Positions 49,511 through 59,231 of a DNA stretch of 64,000 nucleotides are shown in pieces. Position numbers and translations under genes: made by a program. Below the pieces are notes generated by a model. It made no database searches. It worked only from the letters and a program-made list of their open reading frames with translations, and was not told the origin of the DNA. Origin of the DNA: Tractidigestivibacter sp050946515 (GTDB lineage Bacteria; Actinomycetota; Coriobacteriia; Coriobacteriales; Atopobiaceae); NCBI RefSeq assembly GCF_050946515.1, contig NZ_JBMNUX010000001.1, positions 62,001 through 126,000 of the forward strand, given 5' to 3'. Within the stretch, counting starts at the first letter, position 1. Each line of letters starts with the position of its first letter.

Positions 49511-50401
49511 CTACTCGAAGTAGCGCTTGAACGAATCCAGGCACTTCTCGATTGTCGGAGAAGGCTGCTTTGCGTGGAGGATGCCGAAGCCAAGCGCGAA
49601 GTCCCACCTTACCGGCATGATGCGAAGCAGGGGGTTGATGTCTTCCCATGCCTGGACGGCAACGATCGCCCGGCCGCTGTTCTCCGCCGTGTTGAAGGCT
49701 TCGGTGTCGTAGAACGGGATGTCGACGATATGGGTGGTCGGGTGCTCTCGGCGCAGGTAGTTGCGGATGTCGTCCATCTGGCCCATGTAGCCGCGACGAA
49801 GCATCATGAGCTCCTGCCCGTCGAGGTCCGACGGCGCGAGCGAGTCAAGCTTTGCGAGCGGGTGGCCAAGGGGCACGGCAACGCAGGCGGGAACCGCCGT
49901 CAGGAGCGTCGCGGCACAGTTGTTGCGCTCGGTGATCACGTCGTCCAAGATGCCGGCGACGATATCGATGTTCTGTCCCAGGTGTCCAAGAATTTCTCGC
50001 GCGTTCTCCGGCGTGTTGTCAAAGGGGACGAACTGGAAGCGCATGCCGGGAAAGGCGTCTGCCATGTTCACGTGCAGGCGCGTGAAGAACGTTGCCGGCG
50101 TGGTGGGCGATACGCCTATCCGGACGACGTCGGAAACGTCCTGCGAGGCGCGACGCGCCCGCTCGACGGAGTCCTGGCAGTACTTCGTGATGTAGACGCT
50201 GTCGCGATAGAGCGAGCGTCCCGCGTCCGTAAGCACGATGCCCTGGTGCGTGCGCACGAAGAGCTTGACTCCAAGCCGCTGCTCCAGGTGGTTGATCTGC
50301 TTGATGACGGCCGTGGGGGTGATGTAGGACTCTTCGGCCGCCTTGGAGAAGCTTCCGAGCTCGGCCACCTTGATGAACGTGTCAAGCTGCGGGTTGTACA
50401 T
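49511..50401 (-). CDS. LysR-family transcriptional regulator
   Basis: Regulator of 296 residues. The HTH is QLDTFIKVAELGSFSKAAEE then SYITPTAVIKQINHLEQRLG; the effector domain follows (VVRIGVSPTTPATFFTRLHVN, IDIVAGILDD, RAIVAVQAWEDINPLLRI). It is transcribed away from iorA and separated from it by about 200 bp, so a role in controlling iorAB-paaK is plausible but unproven. Ligand unknown. Confidence 0.88.
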   Translation of the reverse strand: MYNPQLDTFIKVAELGSFSKAAEESYITPTAVIKQINHLEQRLGVKLFVRTHQGIVLTDAGRSLYRDSVYITKYCQDSVERARRASQDVSDVVRIGVSPTTPATFFTRLHVNMADAFPGMRFQFVPFDNTPENAREILGHLGQNIDIVAGILDDVITERNNCAATLLTAVPACVAVPLGHPLAKLDSLAPSDLDGQELMMLRRGYMGQMDDIRNYLRREHPTTHIVDIPFYDTEAFNTAENSGRAIVAVQAWEDINPLLRIMPVRWDFALGFGILHAKQPSPTIEKCLDSFKRYFE

Positions 50402-50602
50402 GGCGCTTGCCCCCTCAATTGATCCTTAGGCTTCTTGAGGCGATCCTTCTCGGTCCCCATGGGCATCCATTGCCGAAGGGCTCAGAAATCATTGTAGGCG
50501 CTTGCCGCCGCGCTTTCGTAACGGTCGCGCAACGACGCCGACGCGAGGCCCCTCTCGGTGGTAGGGTTTTCCTCATCGCATGCTTTCGTGAAGGGTGAGG
50601 TT

Positions 50603-52435
50603 ATGCAGAAGAGATTCCTGATGGGCAACCAGGCCATTGGGCTTGGCGCCCTCGCGGCGGGGGTGAACGTTGTCGCGGGCTATCCCGGCACGCCGTCCAC
50701 CGAGATCATCGAGACCATAGCGGCCGAGCATCCCAAGGACGTGCACGTGGAGTGGTCGGTCAACGAGAAGGCCGCCATGGAGGTGGCGGCTGGCGCCGCC
50801 TACGCGGGCGCCCGCTCGCTTGTGACCATGAAGTGCGTGGGGCTCAACGTAGCGGCAGACCCGCTCATGAGCTTGGAGTACGTGGGCGTCAAGGGCGGCA
50901 TGGTGATCGTCGTCGCCGACGACCCGGGCCCCATCTCGAGCCAGACCGAGCAGGACACGCGCACCTTCGCGCGCTTCTCCAAGGTCCCCGTCTTTGACCC
51001 CTGCTCCGTCGAGGAGGCCTACCAGATGGTGGGGGAGGCGTTCGAGCTCTCCGAGCGCCTGAACTCGCCCGTCTTCCTGCGCGCGACGACGCGCATCGAC
51101 CACGGCTACGAGGCCGTTGAGGTGGCAGAGCCGAGCGAGCGAGCGCGGCATGTGCCCGAGGGGTTCGTGCGCGACCCCAAGCGCTGGGTCATCTTCCCGG
51201 CGCTCTCGGTCAGAAGCCACGCGGCAATCGAGCAGCGCAACGCCCGCCTCTCTGACGAGCTCTCCGACTACCCTCGCAACCAGGTGGTCGAGCCCGCCTC
51301 TGGGGCAAAGCCCCGCCTGGGCATCGCGAGCCATGGCATCAACTGGCAGTACGCCCTTGAGAACGTCCGCCCGGACGACGACGTGCGCCTGATGCGCGTG
51401 GCCACGCCGTTCCCGTTTCCCGAGCGGCTGGCGCTCCAGTTTCTGGAGGGGCTGGACGAGGTGCTTTGCGTCGAGGAGCTTGACCCGGTGATCGAGCGCG
51501 CGCTGCTTGAGGTCTGCGGCCGCAACCACCTTGACGTGCGCATCCGCGGCAAGCTGACCGGCGACGTGAAGCCCTCAGGCGAGAACTCCGTCGCATACGT
51601 GGGGGAGGTCGTCTCGAAGTTCCTCGGCCGTAAGGACGTCGATGCATCCTCGGTCGCGCCTGCGGCAGACGACGCCCCTCAGCTTCCGGTGCGTCCGCCG
51701 GTGCTCTGCGCCGGGTGCCCGCACCGCGCCAGCTTCTACGCAGTCAAGGCGGCGATGCGCGGCAAGAAGTGCGTCTTCTGCGGAGACATAGGCTGCTACA
51801 CGCTTGGCAACGCCGCGCCGCTCGACATGTGCGACACCTGCCTTTGCATGGGCGCAGGCATCACCGTTGCGCAGGGCCTCTGGCACGTCGAGCCCGACAC
51901 GCACGCCTTTGCCTTCGTGGGAGACTCCACGTTCTTCGCGTCAGGCATCACGGGCGTCGTGAACGCGTTCTACAACCAGGCCGACCTCACGGTCTGCGTC
52001 CTCGACAACTCGACCACGGCCATGACCGGCCACCAGCCCCATCCCGGCACGGGACGCCTCGCCACGGGCGAGAAGGTCACGCCCGTCTCGATAGAGCGCG
52101 TGCTTCGCGCGATCGGCCTTGCCTGCGTCGAGACCGTCGACCCGCTCGACCATGCCGCTGCCGTCGAGGCCGTGCGACGCGTCGAGGCGCAGCCCGGCGT
52201 GAAGGCGATCATCTTCAAGAGCCCGTGCGTGTTCCTCGAGCACCCACGCCGCGAGCAGGCGCACGTGGACGCAGAGGTCTGCATCGGCTGCAAGCGCTGC
52301 GTCCGCGAGCTTGGCTGCCCGGCCCTGGTGCCGCAGCCTGACGGAAAGGTCGCCATCGACTCGTCCCAGTGCACGGGCTGCACCCTTTGCGAGCAGATTT
52401 GTCCCACGCATGCCATTTCGGGAGGTGAGCGCTGA
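50603..52435 (+). CDS. iorA: Indolepyruvate:ferredoxin oxidoreductase, alpha subunit
   Basis: Oxidises aryl pyruvates (from Trp, Phe, Tyr) to aryl-acetyl-CoA with reduction of ferredoxin. The 610-residue protein has the pyruvate-oxidoreductase domain (LGALAAGVNVVAGYPGTPST, VEWSVNEKAAMEVAAGAAYAG), the TPP-binding domain (CVFCGDIGCYTLGNAAPL) and a C-terminal ferredoxin domain with two [4Fe-4S] motifs (CIGCKRCVRELGC and CTGCTLCEQICPT). AAGGGTGAGG precedes the ATG at 50603. iorB overlaps by one base. The pairing with a phenylacetate-CoA ligase fits aromatic amino-acid fermentation. Confidence 0.95.
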   Translation: MQKRFLMGNQAIGLGALAAGVNVVAGYPGTPSTEIIETIAAEHPKDVHVEWSVNEKAAMEVAAGAAYAGARSLVTMKCVGLNVAADPLMSLEYVGVKGGMVIVVADDPGPISSQTEQDTRTFARFSKVPVFDPCSVEEAYQMVGEAFELSERLNSPVFLRATTRIDHGYEAVEVAEPSERARHVPEGFVRDPKRWVIFPALSVRSHAAIEQRNARLSDELSDYPRNQVVEPASGAKPRLGIASHGINWQYALENVRPDDDVRLMRVATPFPFPERLALQFLEGLDEVLCVEELDPVIERALLEVCGRNHLDVRIRGKLTGDVKPSGENSVAYVGEVVSKFLGRKDVDASSVAPAADDAPQLPVRPPVLCAGCPHRASFYAVKAAMRGKKCVFCGDIGCYTLGNAAPLDMCDTCLCMGAGITVAQGLWHVEPDTHAFAFVGDSTFFASGITGVVNAFYNQADLTVCVLDNSTTAMTGHQPHPGTGRLATGEKVTPVSIERVLRAIGLACVETVDPLDHAAAVEAVRRVEAQPGVKAIIFKSPCVFLEHPRREQAHVDAEVCIGCKRCVRELGCPALVPQPDGKVAIDSSQCTGCTLCEQICPTHAISGGER

Positions 52436-53022
52436 TGAGCACTGACATCGTCCTTTGCGGCGTCGGCGGGCAGGGCACCGTCCTTGCGTCCAAGCTCATC
52501 TCGGGCGCGGCCATGAGCGCCGGGATTGCCGTCAAGGCCGCCGAGACCATCGGCATGGCGCAGCGCGGCGGCTCGGTGATGAGCAACGTCCGCATAGGGG
52601 AGAACACCCACTCTCCGCTCATCGGCAACGGCTCGGCAGACCTCTTGATCTCGTTCGAGCCCGCCGAGGCGGTGCGCCGACTGCCGCTCCTTGGCAAGGA
52701 CGGAACCGTCATCGTCGCAGACCGGCCGGTCGTGCCCGTGAGCGCCATGACGGGAGGGCCTGCCTATGACCTCGACGCAATCATGGCGTACCTGCGCAAG
52801 CGCGTCTCGTCCGACAGGCTTGTGGTCGTAGACGCTTCTGCCGCCGAGCGCGAGACGGGCTCGGCCAAGTTCTTGAACGTCGTCCTTCTTGGAGTGGCTG
52901 CAAGGACTGGCGCGCTCGGCCTTTCCGCGGACGCGCTCAAAGACCAGATTCGCGACCGCGTCTCAGAGCGCTTCGTCGAGGCCGACCTCAAGGCCTTCTC
53001 GTATGGCTTCGAGCGCGCCTAA
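52435..53022 (+). CDS. iorB: Indolepyruvate:ferredoxin oxidoreductase, beta subunit
   Basis: Small subunit of 195 residues, the gamma-domain-like partner of IorA. Pattern DIVLCGVGGQGTVLASKLI at the start and AAETIGMAQRGGSVMSNVR further on. The start is coupled to iorA (TGATG overlap). No cofactor motif of its own is expected. Confidence 0.94.
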   Translation: MSTDIVLCGVGGQGTVLASKLISGAAMSAGIAVKAAETIGMAQRGGSVMSNVRIGENTHSPLIGNGSADLLISFEPAEAVRRLPLLGKDGTVIVADRPVVPVSAMTGGPAYDLDAIMAYLRKRVSSDRLVVVDASAAERETGSAKFLNVVLLGVAARTGALGLSADALKDQIRDRVSERFVEADLKAFSYGFERA

Positions 53023-53086
53023 GAGGCGCGTAGCCCTTCTCGCCCGCCCACGACGCCTTTGAACGAAAACACAGAAAGGGGTTCCC

Positions 53087-54322
53087 ATGCAGATCTCAGA
53101 CCAGCAGCTTGAGCTTGTCAACCGCCAGATCGAGCGCCTTCGCGCCTCGAACAACTTCTACGGCCAGCGCCTGAAGGAGGCTGGCATCACGGGCGTCTCC
53201 TCCAAGGAGGAGTTCCTGAAGCTGCCCTTCTCGCAGAAGCAGGACCTGCGCGATGCCTACCCGCTGGGCCTTGCCGCCGTGCCCGAGGAGAAGATCGTGC
53301 GCATCCACTCGTCGTCGGGCACCACGGGCACCCCGGTCATCGTTCCCTACACCGCCAAGGACGTGGAGGACTGGGCGGAGCAGTTCAAGCGCTGCTACGA
53401 GTTCGCCGGCGTCACCAACCGCGACCGCATCCAGATAACGCCCGGCTATGGCCTGTGGACCGCGGGCATCGGATTTCAGGCTGGCGCCGAGCGCCTGGGC
53501 GCCATGGCCATCCCGATGGGTCCTGGCAACACCGAGAAGCAGCTGCAGTTCATGGTGGACATGCAGTCGACGGTCATCTGCGCCACGTCCAGCTACGCGC
53601 TGCTTCTGGCTGAGGCCGTCGAGGCGCGCGGCCTTCGCGACAAGATCGCGCTCAAGCATGGCGTGATCGGCTCCGAGCGCTGGGGGGCGAAGATTCGCAA
53701 GCGCATCGAGGACGGCCTTGGCATAGACACCTACGACATTTACGGCCTGACCGAGGTCTACGGGCCGGGCATTGGCATCAGCTGCAAGTACGACTGCGGC
53801 ATGCACATCTGGGACGACTACATCTACCTCGAGATCGTTGACCCAAAGACCGGGGACCCCGTCCCTGACGGCGAGTGGGGCGAGATCTGCATCACCACGC
53901 TGGTCAAGGAGGGCGCGCCGCTGATCCGCTTCCGCACGCATGACCTGTCGCGCATCATCCCCGGCGAGTGCGAGTGCGGCTCGAAGTACCCGCGCATAGA
54001 CACCATCCAGGGCCGCTCGGACGACATGTTCAAGATCCATGGCGTGAACGTGTTTCCCAAGCAGATCGAGGAGGTGCTGGCCCTCTACCCGCAGCTCTCG
54101 AGCGAGTACCAGATTCGCCTGTCTCACCTCGAGGGCAAGGACACCATGCGCATCTACGTGGAGACTGACGGCACGCAGGACTGGGCGGACCTCTCCGAGG
54201 AGGTCGCGCACGAGGTCAAGAACCGCATCGGATTCACGCCGATGGTCAAGATCGTGGAGCTCGGCGTGCTCCCAAGAAGCGAGAAGAAGACCAAGCGCGT
54301 GATCGACGAGCGCTACGAGTAG
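53087..54322 (+). CDS. paaK: Phenylacetate-CoA ligase-type adenylating enzyme
   Basis: AMP-forming aryl-acid CoA ligase of 411 residues. The phosphate-binding loop is HSSSGTTGTPVIVPYT, with ERWGAKIRKRIEDG, YDIYGLTEVYGPGIGISC, GRSDDMFKIHGVNVFPKQIE and the C-terminal catalytic lysine in LPRSEKKTKRVID. In this operon it could run in reverse, converting aryl-acetyl-CoA made by IorAB to the free acid with ATP or similar, or activate phenyl-, indole- or hydroxyphenylacetate. It lies 65 bp after iorB. Confidence 0.92.
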   Translation: MQISDQQLELVNRQIERLRASNNFYGQRLKEAGITGVSSKEEFLKLPFSQKQDLRDAYPLGLAAVPEEKIVRIHSSSGTTGTPVIVPYTAKDVEDWAEQFKRCYEFAGVTNRDRIQITPGYGLWTAGIGFQAGAERLGAMAIPMGPGNTEKQLQFMVDMQSTVICATSSYALLLAEAVEARGLRDKIALKHGVIGSERWGAKIRKRIEDGLGIDTYDIYGLTEVYGPGIGISCKYDCGMHIWDDYIYLEIVDPKTGDPVPDGEWGEICITTLVKEGAPLIRFRTHDLSRIIPGECECGSKYPRIDTIQGRSDDMFKIHGVNVFPKQIEEVLALYPQLSSEYQIRLSHLEGKDTMRIYVETDGTQDWADLSEEVAHEVKNRIGFTPMVKIVELGVLPRSEKKTKRVIDERYE

Positions 54323-54342
54323 GGCGCTCTAGAGCGTGCGAT

Positions 54343-54378
54343 GCGGGGACCGCCTCATGGCGGCCCCCGCTCTTTTTG
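54343..54378 (+). terminator. Terminator of iorAB-paaK
   Basis: GCGGGGACCGCC (54343-54354) pairs with GGCGGCCCCCGC (54359-54370) around TCAT, followed by TCTTTTT. Confidence 0.9.
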
Positions 54379-54477
54379 TGCGTACAAATAGCGAAGATGC
54401 CGCGACCATAGATTGTCTTTAGGCTTGCGGGGCAGAATTCAAATCGTTGGCAAATAGCTCGCGGACAGGATTCTGAA

Positions 54478-55329
54478 TTGGAAGCAACAAAGAACAATAA
54501 CTCGCTCAAGCATGACCTGATCCTTGCGGTGCAGGGAGCGATCGTCGGCGTCGGAGCCATCCTTCCAGGCGTGAGCGGCGGAGTCATGCTTGTTGCGTTT
54601 GGCATCTACGACCCGCTGATGGAGCTCCTCTCCCATCCCAAAGAGGCAATCAGGAAGCACGGGCGCATGTTCGTGCCCTTTGTGATCGGCTGGGTCTTGG
54701 GGTTTGTGCTTTTGGCCAATGCCGTGGAGCTCCTCTTTGAGACGTCCTCCGCAGTCGCGCTGATGCTCTTTGCTGGTCTCATCTGCGGCACCGTGCCGGC
54801 CCTTCTGAAGAAGTCCGAGCTCGCAGACAAGACGCAGGGCCGCACTGTCGGCTGGACGCCTTTGGTGCTCACGCTTGCGGGAGCGTATCTGTTCTTCTCG
54901 GTGCTCTCTAACTCTACCGGCGGCTCCATCCAGCCGAACACGTGGTGGTATCTCTTCTGCGGCCTCGTGTGGGGCCTCTCCATGGTGGTGCCTGGCCTGA
55001 GCTCGTCGTCGATCCTGATCTTCATGGGCCTCTATGAGCCGATGACCGCGGGCATCGCGCGACTTGACTTTGGCGTCATCCTCCCCTTGGTCATCGGCCT
55101 GGTCATCACGGTCGCGGCCACGGCTCGCTACGTGAACGGCCTGCTCCAGAGCAACTACGCGCTGGCTTCTCGCATCGTGCTTGGCTTCATGCTGGCGTCC
55201 ACGCTGCTCATCTTCCCGACGTCGTTTCCCGACGCGCTCACGCTGGTCATCTCGCTTGCCTGCTTTGCTGGAGGCTTCGTGGTTGCCTATCGCATGGACC
55301 AGGCCGAGGAGCGTGACGGCATAGCGTAG
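54478..55329 (+). CDS. DUF368 membrane protein (PopT-like undecaprenyl-phosphate translocase)
   Basis: Polytopic membrane protein of 283 residues with about eight hydrophobic segments. The DUF368 pattern is seen in both halves: GAIVGVGAILPGVSGGVMLVAFG near the N-terminus and LSMVVPGLSSSSILIFMGLY in the middle. DUF368 proteins include PopT, which recycles undecaprenyl phosphate across the membrane for cell-wall synthesis; that function is inferred by family. The start is TTG 54478 with AGGATTC upstream, so it is somewhat uncertain. Single gene. Confidence 0.85.
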   Translation: MEATKNNNSLKHDLILAVQGAIVGVGAILPGVSGGVMLVAFGIYDPLMELLSHPKEAIRKHGRMFVPFVIGWVLGFVLLANAVELLFETSSAVALMLFAGLICGTVPALLKKSELADKTQGRTVGWTPLVLTLAGAYLFFSVLSNSTGGSIQPNTWWYLFCGLVWGLSMVVPGLSSSSILIFMGLYEPMTAGIARLDFGVILPLVIGLVITVAATARYVNGLLQSNYALASRIVLGFMLASTLLIFPTSFPDALTLVISLACFAGGFVVAYRMDQAEERDGIA

Positions 55330-55387
55330 GCAGGAGGAGCCGCAGGGCAGCTCCGCGGCCCCAAGCGTATTGACGCTCTGATTCGCC

Positions 55388-56959
55388 CTACTGCTCGCCC
55401 TTCTCGAGGAGCATCTGGCACGAGAACAGAAGCCTGAACTGCTCCTCCTCGCTCATGTGCGCCATGTCGAGACCGAGGTCGGCCTGCAGCGTCTTGATGC
55501 GATACTCAAAGGTGTTGCGGTTCACGAAGAGCGCGCGGGCCGTCTGCGTCACGTTCTCGCCGTGGAGGATGAACGAGGAAAGGCACGCGAGCGCGTCGCG
55601 GGCGTCGTCTCTGCGGGCGCAGCGGAGCGCTGCGGGATGGCAGGTCACGCCCAGCGGCTGCGCCTGCTCGACAAGTGCCAGGATGTAGCTTCTGAACGTG
55701 TCGGAGAAGAGCGCTATTCCCTTTGAGCTGCGCTTTGCTTCGCTGAGGGCGATGAGCGCCTGACGATATGCCGCGCGAGCGTCTGGCAGCTCGAACTCGT
55801 CGCTGATGCCGCATGGCACCTCAAGCGAGTGCTCGTCCTCAAGCTGATTTCTTAGGGCGAGAAGGTCGTCTCGAGAGCTTTCGCCCAGGTGCTTTGCCAT
55901 CACCAGAAAGCCTTCGAAGGCGATTACGATGGCGTCGCGGTGCGATATTCTCATCTGCTCGGCGTAGGCTCCGCCGTCCTTTTGGTCCGTCTCCTTGGGA
56001 AGCGGCATGACTACCATGCAGAATTGGTCGCTGACGCTCCATCCGCGGTCGTTCATGTGGTGCTGCAGCACGAGCGACTCCATCTCGTCTCCGGAAAGCA
56101 GCAGCCGCAGGCTGTTGACCAGCGGGTCTTCCAAGTCTTGCGTGGTGAGCAGCGCCACCAGCGCCTGCTGCAGGCGGTCGCGGATGTGCATGGCGATCCC
56201 CAGCTGCGCGGGTCCGAGCGTACGCGTGAAGTCAACGAGCGAGATGGTGCCAATGACTTCGCCTTTGTGGCGAATGGTGAGCGCCATGTGCCTTACCCCG
56301 CGGGGGTGCGTGCTCACTACGATCACCGGCTCGCCCGACTCGTCGTGGATGCCGCGCGACCAGGCGTCGCGCTCCTTTGGCGTGAAGTAGCTCAGAAGCG
56401 GCAGGCAGCGCTGCTTGAGGACGCCGGCCCAGATAGTCTGCTGATAGCCATCGGGGAGCGTTCCTGCGTAGGCGATGAGCTTGGACGACCGGTTGCAGAG
56501 CGCGAAGGGGTTGTCCAGCCCGATCTCGGCGATGTCGAGAATCTTTTGCAGGGGGGACTTGTCCGCCATGGCGCATAGGAGCCTGTTGTCCCATGCGTCC
56601 AGGCGCTTCCGCACACCGAGAATTGCGTTTGCCAGCTCGGCTACGCCGCCCTTGCATGCGACGGCAAGGACCTCGGGGGCCTCGGCTGAGCTGGCAGATT
56701 CAGCAGCGAGCGCAAGGTCTTGCTCAGGCGGGCAAGCGATTGCCAGCGCGCAACTCTCGGGAAGGGCGACGGAGCGCAGGCCGTCGATGCGGCTTTGGTC
56801 AATGAGGACGAGCTCGCCCGGCGCGCCCGTCCCAGCTGCCTCTCCAAGGAAAATGTGCATTCCCGTGAGCGTGAGATGCGTCTCTAGCTCGCCTGCCGTT
56901 GCCACGTCCCTGCCTGCCCGCTCCAGCTCCTGAGCGAGCAGCGCGACGGAGAATTCCAT
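55388..56959 (-). CDS. PucR/CdaR-type regulator (first of two paralogues)
   Basis: Regulator of 523 residues with a long N-terminal sensing region and a C-terminal PucR helix-turn-helix: SFILHGENVTQTARALFVNR and NTFEYRIKTLQADLGLDM. A GAF-like or middle domain lies around residues 150-400. ATG 56959 with GGCAGGAC upstream is chosen; an upstream in-frame start adds a poor N-terminus. It shares layout and C-terminus with the gene at 57,657-59,231; the two are separated by a repeat array. Target and inducer unknown, aromatic or purine-like compounds are typical for the family. Confidence 0.85.
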   Translation of the reverse strand: MEFSVALLAQELERAGRDVATAGELETHLTLTGMHIFLGEAAGTGAPGELVLIDQSRIDGLRSVALPESCALAIACPPEQDLALAAESASSAEAPEVLAVACKGGVAELANAILGVRKRLDAWDNRLLCAMADKSPLQKILDIAEIGLDNPFALCNRSSKLIAYAGTLPDGYQQTIWAGVLKQRCLPLLSYFTPKERDAWSRGIHDESGEPVIVVSTHPRGVRHMALTIRHKGEVIGTISLVDFTRTLGPAQLGIAMHIRDRLQQALVALLTTQDLEDPLVNSLRLLLSGDEMESLVLQHHMNDRGWSVSDQFCMVVMPLPKETDQKDGGAYAEQMRISHRDAIVIAFEGFLVMAKHLGESSRDDLLALRNQLEDEHSLEVPCGISDEFELPDARAAYRQALIALSEAKRSSKGIALFSDTFRSYILALVEQAQPLGVTCHPAALRCARRDDARDALACLSSFILHGENVTQTARALFVNRNTFEYRIKTLQADLGLDMAHMSEEEQFRLLFSCQMLLEKGEQ

Positions 56960-57126
56960 GTTGTCCTGCCTTCGTAGTATTTTCTGAGATATTGCACGCC
57001 GAAGAACCATGATAGGCAATGCCGCGCTGTTTGTGGCGTCGTTCGGGACGGAATAAATCACCAATCAGCTTCAGGAGGCTTTGAGCTCTCTACGTAGCAG
57101 AGCTGCAGCCCCACACTACGCGCCCG

Positions 57127-57602
57127 TGCCAACTTCAGCGACTTCTGCGGCATCAGAAGTCGCAGAACCTGGCAGGCCGAGCATCAGAAGTCGCTGAAGT
57201 TGGCAATTCCGGCATCAGAACTCGCACAACCTGGCAGCGCCCGGCATCAGAAGTCGCAGAACCTGGCAGCGACAGCACGCTTCTCGTTGTGTGGGCATCA
57301 AAAGTCGCGCAAGTTGTCAAGTCGAGCATCACAACTCGCGCAAGTTGACAGGCAAGGGATCGCGCTGCCAGGTTGCGCGACTTTTGCGACATCAGAAGTC
57401 GCGCAAGTCGGCAATCCGGGCATCAGAACTCGCGCAAGTTGACAGGCAAGGGATCGCGCTGCCAGGTTGCGCGACTTTTGCGACATCAGAAGTCGCACAA
57501 CTTGGCAGGTCGAGCATCAGAAGTCGCGCAACCTGGCAAAACGGGCATCAGAGGTCGCGTAACTTGGCAGCGCCCGGCATCAGAAGTCGCGCAACCTGGC
57601 AT
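57127..57602. repeat. Array 1 of degenerate 26-bp repeats (about 12 direct and 3 inverted copies)
   Basis: Between the two PucR genes lies a non-coding array of a unit close to GCATCAGAAGTCGCGCAACC followed by TGGCA. Copies begin near 57152, 57182, 57209, 57243, 57294, 57327, 57390, 57419, 57483, 57514, 57544 and 57576, with variable spacers of a few bases to about 25. Inverted copies (TGCCAGGTTGCGCGACTT form) start near 57127, 57379 and 57471 and form long hairpins with the following direct unit. A segment of about 70 bp (57333-57405) is repeated nearly exactly at 57425-57498. The related motif CCCACACA/TGTGTGGG lies at the edges. Confidence 0.85.
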
Positions 57603-57656
57603 CGGGCGCGACGCGCCGCACCGCACGGAAAGGCGCCTATCGCACGGGCGCTTACG

Positions 57657-59231
57657 CTAGCTCTCCAGGCTTACCTCCATCAGCAGGCGGCAGGAGAGCG
57701 CAAGGCGCAAGAGCTCGTCCTCGCCCATCGAGTCCATGTCCAGGCCCCAGACCTTGCGGATGGCCCCCATGCGGTATTCGAGGGTATTCCGGTGCATATA
57801 GAGCGCCCGCGCCGCCCGAGAGACGTTGCACCCGTTCATGACATAGGCAAAGATGCAGCTCAGAAGCTCGTCCCCTCGGTCGCTTTGGGAAATCCGTAGC
57901 GCGGTTGGGTCCATCGTCACCCCAAGCGGCAAGTTCTGCTCCATCTGGTGCAGAAGGGTCGGGTAGAACATTTCCTCAAAGGTCGACACGCCGCCGCGCC
58001 CGTTGCCGCCGCCCTCGCGAACGGCAATTCTCGCTTGCCGCCATGCGTCGCGCGCGCGGAGAAATTCGAAGTCCTCGCTGACGCCGCACGGGATGTCCTT
58101 GTCGAGCCGCTGGCGTAGGGTCTCGATGAGCTTGTCGCGAGACTGCGTCGGCTCGCTCTGTTCGAGATGCACGAGCGCCACAAGGTACCCGTCGTGCTCG
58201 ATGACCACGGGGTCTGGCAGCAGCATCTCGGCCTCTGCCTGGTATGGACCGCTATACGGGGTCTTTCCCTGCTTCTGGGGAAGCTGCGCAACTATCAGGC
58301 AATAGCGGTCGTCGATGTGCCAGCCTTTGCGCTCCAGCTGGTAAACGGCTATGTGCTCCTCAACGTCGTCGCCCATGATCAGCAGCCGCAGCGTGTGTCC
58401 GATGGGGGAGCGGTGGTGCCGTCCGGCGATGGCGGTGCGGAAGACCTCTGCCAGGCGGTCGCGCAGGTGCATGGCGAGAGAGATCTGCGAGCAGCTGAAA
58501 GGGGCGTCGAGGTCAACTTGCGCAATGGTTCCCAGAATTTGGCTGCCCTCGCAGATGCTCAGAGACAGATTCTCGTGCTCCGGCGCCCGCTTCGGACGGA
58601 TGATTGTGGGCTCGACGGCGTCGCCGATCTTTGCGGTAATTTGTGCGCGCTCGCTGGCGCTGTAGTAGCCGACGGGGGCGCGGCCCTCGTCGAGCACGTC
58701 CTCCCAAATGGTTCCCTGGTAGTTTCCGGAAATGTCGCCTGCATATGACATGAGGCCGCTCGTCTCGTCGAAGACGGCGACGGGGTTAGCCAGAGGACGA
58801 ACGCCAATCTCGAGAATATCTTGCAACGGCCGGCGGGCGATGATGGCGTCGACCAGCTGGAGGTCCCAGGAGTCAAGCCGCTCCTTCTGGCCCAAGAGCA
58901 CGTTGGCGAGCTCATTTGCGCCTTCGGGGAATCGCACTGCCAGCACGTCGGCATGCTCTCTTCCTGCCGAGAAGAGCGAGTCTGCCAAAGCGTCGAGATC
59001 CTCGTCTGCCGAGCAGGCAACTGCAATGGGCACGCCTGCGCTTGCGAGCTTCGTGGCGTCGGGTTTCTCGCATGCCCAAAGAACGTCTTTGCGAATGTCC
59101 GCCGATGGCTCGTTGCCGCCCCAAAGGCGAACCCCGGCCAGATTCAGCGAGTGCCCTGCCGGCGACCGCCATGCAGCCGTCGTCTTGTCGTTCTCAAGCC
59201 CCTCAGCCAACACCGCAACGCTCGTATTCAT
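57657..59231 (-). CDS. PucR/CdaR-type regulator (second paralogue)
   Basis: Regulator of 524 residues with the PucR C-terminal HTH: NGCNVSRAARALYMHRNTLE then YRMGAIRKVWGLDM. The middle part carries a conserved core (RPLQDILEIGVRPLANPVAV, YAGDISGNYQGTIWEDVL) that is shared with the paralogue at 55,388 (SPLQKILDIAEIGLDNPFAL). ATG 59231 is chosen for its GGAAGGCAGGA ribosome site. Divergent from the GcvT-like gene, which it probably controls; about 345 bp of leader separates them. Confidence 0.87.
   Translation of the reverse strand: MNTSVAVLAEGLENDKTTAAWRSPAGHSLNLAGVRLWGGNEPSADIRKDVLWACEKPDATKLASAGVPIAVACSADEDLDALADSLFSAGREHADVLAVRFPEGANELANVLLGQKERLDSWDLQLVDAIIARRPLQDILEIGVRPLANPVAVFDETSGLMSYAGDISGNYQGTIWEDVLDEGRAPVGYYSASERAQITAKIGDAVEPTIIRPKRAPEHENLSLSICEGSQILGTIAQVDLDAPFSCSQISLAMHLRDRLAEVFRTAIAGRHHRSPIGHTLRLLIMGDDVEEHIAVYQLERKGWHIDDRYCLIVAQLPQKQGKTPYSGPYQAEAEMLLPDPVVIEHDGYLVALVHLEQSEPTQSRDKLIETLRQRLDKDIPCGVSEDFEFLRARDAWRQARIAVREGGGNGRGGVSTFEEMFYPTLLHQMEQNLPLGVTMDPTALRISQSDRGDELLSCIFAYVMNGCNVSRAARALYMHRNTLEYRMGAIRKVWGLDMDSMGEDELLRLALSCRLLMEVSLES

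Noticed and set aside
57127..57602. CRISPR array
   Set aside because: Repeats are degenerate, spacers are too short and variable, orientation changes within the array, and no cas genes are present.
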